Assembly (NCBI GenBank): GCA_947628635.1
Contig: CANRAX010000002.1
Location: forward strand, 1 to 25,655
Reading direction: 5' to 3'
DNA length: 25,655 nucleotides
Origin: an uncultured Bacilli bacterium
Lineage (GTDB): Bacteria; Bacillota_I; Bacilli_A; RF39; UBA660
In this document: positions 23,299-25,655 of the stretch, one piece after another
Numbering within the stretch: the stretch's first letter is position 1
Layout: every line of letters starts with the position of its first letter
The notes under the pieces: model-generated
The model's database searches: none
What the model saw: only the letters and a program-made list of their open reading frames with translations
What the model was told of the DNA's origin: nothing
Made by a program: the position numbers and the translations under genes

Positions 23299-24408
23299 AT
23301 GAAAAGATGTGTTTATATTCATATTCCTTTTTGTGAAAGTATCTGTTCATACTGTGACTTCTGTAAAATGTTTTATAATGAAAAAATAGTTAACTCCTAT
23401 CTTTGTATTTTAGAAAAAGAAATTAAAAAGAAATATCAAAATGATTTTATAAAGTCAATTTATATAGGGGGAGGAAGCCCAACTTGTTTATCAATAGAAC
23501 AATTAAAAAAACTTTTTTCAATAATTAAAATATTTAAAAAAGAACCTAATATGTCTTTTACTATTGAAGGTAACTTTGAAAATATTACAGAAGAAAAATT
23601 AGCTTTATTTAAAGAAAATAATGTTAATCGCTTAAGTTTTGGTATAGAAAGTATTGATGAGAAAAATTTAGCTTTTTTAGAAAGAAATAATGATTTAACT
23701 AAAATAAGAAAAATAATTAATTTAGCTAAAGAATTATCTTTTGATATTAATGTTGATTTAATGTATGCACTTCCTACTGAAGATATGGCTACTTTAAATA
23801 AAGATTTAGATTTTATTGAAAGCCTAAATATTGAACATTGTTCAACGTATTCATTAATAATTGAAGACCATACAAAATTAAAAATAAAAAATACCAAAAA
23901 TATTTCTGAAGATTTAGATTTTTTGATGTATCAAAATATTTGTAAAAGAATGCAAAAAAATGGTTATATTCATTATGAAATAAGTAATTTTTGTAAAGAA
24001 GGACATCAATCTATTCATAATTTATGTTATTGGAAAAATGAAGAATATTATGGCTTTGGCTTAGGAGCTAGTTCTTATCTTTCGATGAAAAGAATGACTA
24101 ATACTAAAAGTATAAATAATTATTTAAAAGAAAATTTTGCTGATTATGAAGAAATTTTATCTCTTGATGATGAAATAGATTATGAAATAATTTTAAACTT
24201 GCGTTTAAAAGAAGGACTTTCTCTTACTAATTTCTTTCAAAAATATGGTCTAGAATTAAAAGAAGTTTTTAATTATGAGCCCTTACTTAGTGATGATTTA
24301 ATAGTTTTAGAAAAAGATAGACTTTTCATTTCTGAAGAAAAATGGTATATTAGTAATGAAATTATAAGAAGATTTTTGGAGGGTAGAGTAAAATGGCTCA
24401 AGCAGTAG
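23299..24408 (+). CDS. hemW: HemW-type radical SAM protein (coproporphyrinogen oxidase-like)
   Basis: 369 aa. N-terminal YIHIPFCESICSYCDFC holds the radical-SAM CxxxCxxC (C12, C16, C19), with an extra Cys at C22 where Bacillus HemW usually has Asn. Further blocks: SIYIGGGSPTCLS, FTIEGNFENIT, RLSFGIESID, VDLMYALPTE, HYEISNFCKEGHQSIHNLCYW and the HemN_C-like LNLRLKEGLSL. HemW inserts heme into respiratory enzymes; whether this organism makes or uses heme cannot be told here, so 'HemW-like' is safest. Start ATG 23299 is preferred over ATG 23290 because AGGATGA (23287-23293) serves as ribosome site and the protein then begins MKRCVYIHIPFC like the family. One base separates it from lepA. Confidence 0.9.
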   Translation: MKRCVYIHIPFCESICSYCDFCKMFYNEKIVNSYLCILEKEIKKKYQNDFIKSIYIGGGSPTCLSIEQLKKLFSIIKIFKKEPNMSFTIEGNFENITEEKLALFKENNVNRLSFGIESIDEKNLAFLERNNDLTKIRKIINLAKELSFDINVDLMYALPTEDMATLNKDLDFIESLNIEHCSTYSLIIEDHTKLKIKNTKNISEDLDFLMYQNICKRMQKNGYIHYEISNFCKEGHQSIHNLCYWKNEEYYGFGLGASSYLSMKRMTNTKSINNYLKENFADYEEILSLDDEIDYEIILNLRLKEGLSLTNFFQKYGLELKEVFNYEPLLSDDLIVLEKDRLFISEEKWYISNEIIRRFLEGRVKWLKQ

Positions 24409-24995
24409 TAGAATTAAATAAAATTGCTTTATTACAAACAGAAATAGATTATATCAAAAGTGAAAAAATAAAAAAGGCTTGTAAAAAGATGGTTAATTTA
24501 CTTCCAGATTATTTTTTTGAAATTCCTGCTACCTCAACAGGGAAGTATCATCCCGAATATGCTCAAGGTTCAAAAGGACTTCTTCGCCATACTAAAGCCG
24601 CAGTTAGAATAGCTGTTGAATTACTTAGTAATCCTATAATTGGAGATAAATATACTTCTTCCGAAAAAGATTTAATGATTATGGGCTTACTTCTTCATGA
24701 TGGTTTAAAATTGGGATTAACACAAGAAAAATTTACTCGTTTTGACCATCCAATTTTAATGGCTAATTATATTGAAGAAAATAAAGACAAATTAGGCTTA
24801 GAAGATGAAGAAATTAAGTTTTTAATGGATGTTATCAAAACTCATATGGGTATTTGGACTAAAGATTATAATGGTAATGAAGTTTTAGAAGCACCAAAAA
24901 CAAAATATCAAAATTTTGTTCATATGTGTGACTTTTTAGCTTCTCGCAAATGCCTTTTAGTTCCATTTGATGAAAATAATGAAATATGTGCCTAG
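24393..24995 (+). CDS. HD domain phosphohydrolase
   Basis: 200 aa. HD-superfamily metal site: H66 (LLRHTKAAV), H102-D103 (LLLHDGLKLG), then FDHPILMANYI, TKTHMGIW-type H near IKTHMG, and HMCDFLASRK for the last Asp. Such proteins hydrolyse phosphate esters (nucleotides, cyclic nucleotides or phosphoprotein-like substrates); no specific substrate can be assigned. Cytoplasmic. The start ATG lies in the end of hemW (16-nt overlap), after GGAGGG, so it is translationally coupled to hemW. The stop codon lies in the loop of a terminator, which closes the lepA operon. Confidence 0.82.
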   Translation: MAQAVVELNKIALLQTEIDYIKSEKIKKACKKMVNLLPDYFFEIPATSTGKYHPEYAQGSKGLLRHTKAAVRIAVELLSNPIIGDKYTSSEKDLMIMGLLLHDGLKLGLTQEKFTRFDHPILMANYIEENKDKLGLEDEEIKFLMDVIKTHMGIWTKDYNGNEVLEAPKTKYQNFVHMCDFLASRKCLLVPFDENNEICA

Positions 24996-25008
24996 TACAT
25001 ATTTTTTT
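24982..25008 (+). terminator. Intrinsic terminator overlapping the HD gene stop codon
   Basis: 8-bp AT-rich stem AAATATGT (24982-24989) / ACATATTT (24997-25004), loop containing TAG (24993-24995), T-run 25002-25008. Confidence 0.7.
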
Positions 25009-25050
25009 CGAATAAGAAATAAATTCATAAATAAATATGGAGGTCTGTCT

Positions 25051-25655
25051 ATGGCTGGAAAAATTATTGTAATAGAAGGAACTGATTGTTCTGGAAAAGA
25101 AACCCAAAGTACACTTTTAGAAAAAAGATTTCTTGCTGATGGTAAAAAATGCATTAAATTTAGTTTCCCAATGTATGATACCCCAACTGGTAAAATAGTA
25201 GGTGGGGCTTACTTAGGTAAAAAAGAAATAAGTAATAGCTATTTCAAAGAAGGTGCTGTAAATGTTGACTCTTATGTCGCAAGTCTTTACTATGCAGCTG
25301 ACCGTAAATATAATATGAATAAAATTCAAAAATATCTTGATGATGATTACTATGTCATTTTAGACCGTTATACAACTTCATCTCTTGCTCATCAAGGTAG
25401 TAAAATTATGGATAAAGATGAAAGATTTAATATGTATCAATGGATTGATAAATTAGAATATTGGCTTTTGAAATTACCTAAACCAGATAAAACCATTTTT
25501 TTACATGTACCTTTTGAATATAGTGTTGTCTTAAGTCAAAAAAGAGATAATCTTGATGAAACCGAGAAATCTGAAGAACACTTAAAAAATGCTGAAAAAG
25601 CATATATTGAATTATCTGAATTATACAATTGGGATAAAATAGAATGTGTAGCAAA
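25051..25655 (+). CDS. tmk: Thymidylate kinase, 3' end beyond the window
   Basis: 201 codons visible, open at the edge; the family is about 205-230 aa, so nearly complete. Phosphorylates dTMP to dTDP. P-loop EGTDCSGKETQS (G10-S20), in which the residue after the Lys is Glu instead of the usual Thr (the SGKETQ variant), then SFPMYDTPTGKIVGG, ASLYYAADRKYN, the DRYTTSSLAHQ motif (DR[YF] thymidylate kinase signature) and LPKPDKTIFLHVPFEYS. This variant P-loop is, as I recall, a recurrent subfamily in Clostridia/Bacilli rather than a defect. ATG follows GGAGGT (25039-25044). Separated from the HD gene by a terminator; no clear promoter was found in the 55-nt gap. Confidence 0.92.
   Translation, partial: MAGKIIVIEGTDCSGKETQSTLLEKRFLADGKKCIKFSFPMYDTPTGKIVGGAYLGKKEISNSYFKEGAVNVDSYVASLYYAADRKYNMNKIQKYLDDDYYVILDRYTTSSLAHQGSKIMDKDERFNMYQWIDKLEYWLLKLPKPDKTIFLHVPFEYSVVLSQKRDNLDETEKSEEHLKNAEKAYIELSELYNWDKIECVA

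Noticed and set aside
23460..23897. 145-codon minus-strand ORF
   Set aside because: Antisense shadow of hemW, no domain or ribosome site.
24859..25154. Two minus-strand ORFs of 82 and 65 codons
   Set aside because: Shadows across the HD gene, terminator and tmk start.
1..25655. CRISPR array, transposase or IS, tRNA or rRNA genes
   Set aside because: No regularly spaced repeats, transposase motifs, cloverleaf or rRNA signature sequences were found on either strand.

Overview
The window is very AT-rich, tightly packed bacterial DNA. It uses the standard bacterial code: TGA is a stop (FtsW-type and YceD-type genes) and TGG encodes Trp. Shine-Dalgarno sites of the AGGTGA/GGAGG type, extended -10 promoters (TGn-TATAAT) and the gene set (addAB, yceD-rpmF, the ymfF/ymfH M16 pair, lepA-hemW) point to a low-GC Bacillota lineage, probably an uncultured gut Bacilli/Erysipelotrichia/RF39-type organism related to the root of Mollicutes. 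That placement is inference; no rRNA is present.

Layout: (1) 1-1022, minus strand, edge-truncated AAA_14/DUF4143 ATPase with a good promoter flanked by a palindrome; (2) 1023-1343, a gene-free patch with two inverted-repeat structures; (3) 1344-2426, minus strand, FtsW/RodA-type SEDS protein; (4) 2731-4113, M18 aminopeptidase; (5) 4177-7839, operon of a DUF3419/BtaA-like protein and two flavoproteins; (6) 7866-8156, decayed 3' end of a second DUF4143 ATPase; (7) 8234-9490, a membrane-anchored protein, YceD and ribosomal protein bL32; (8) 9564-14972, addB-addA recombination nuclease/helicase; (9) 15025-18274, deoD plus two M16 peptidase-family genes; (10) 18334-19224, a single-pass membrane protein; (11) 19385-21398, three tandem secreted TasA/camelysin-like proteins, each with its own promoter; (12) 21504-24995, lepA-hemW-HD phosphohydrolase; (13) 25051 to the edge, thymidylate kinase.

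Most of this is housekeeping: cell-wall synthesis, peptide turnover, DNA repair, purine salvage, translation. The parts worth attention are: a bL32 whose N-terminus carries a leader matching the Prp-cleaved leader of Firmicutes bL27; the tandem TasA-like cluster, in which the first two genes share a 107-nt nearly identical segment over the signal peptide while the mature domains have diverged; the nonsense-broken ATPase remnant; and three intrinsic terminators built into the last codons and stop codons of genes. No mobile element with transposase, CRISPR array, tRNA or rRNA was seen. Several longest-ORF starts (GTG inside AGGTG/GGAGTG Shine-Dalgarno sites) were moved to the downstream ATG.
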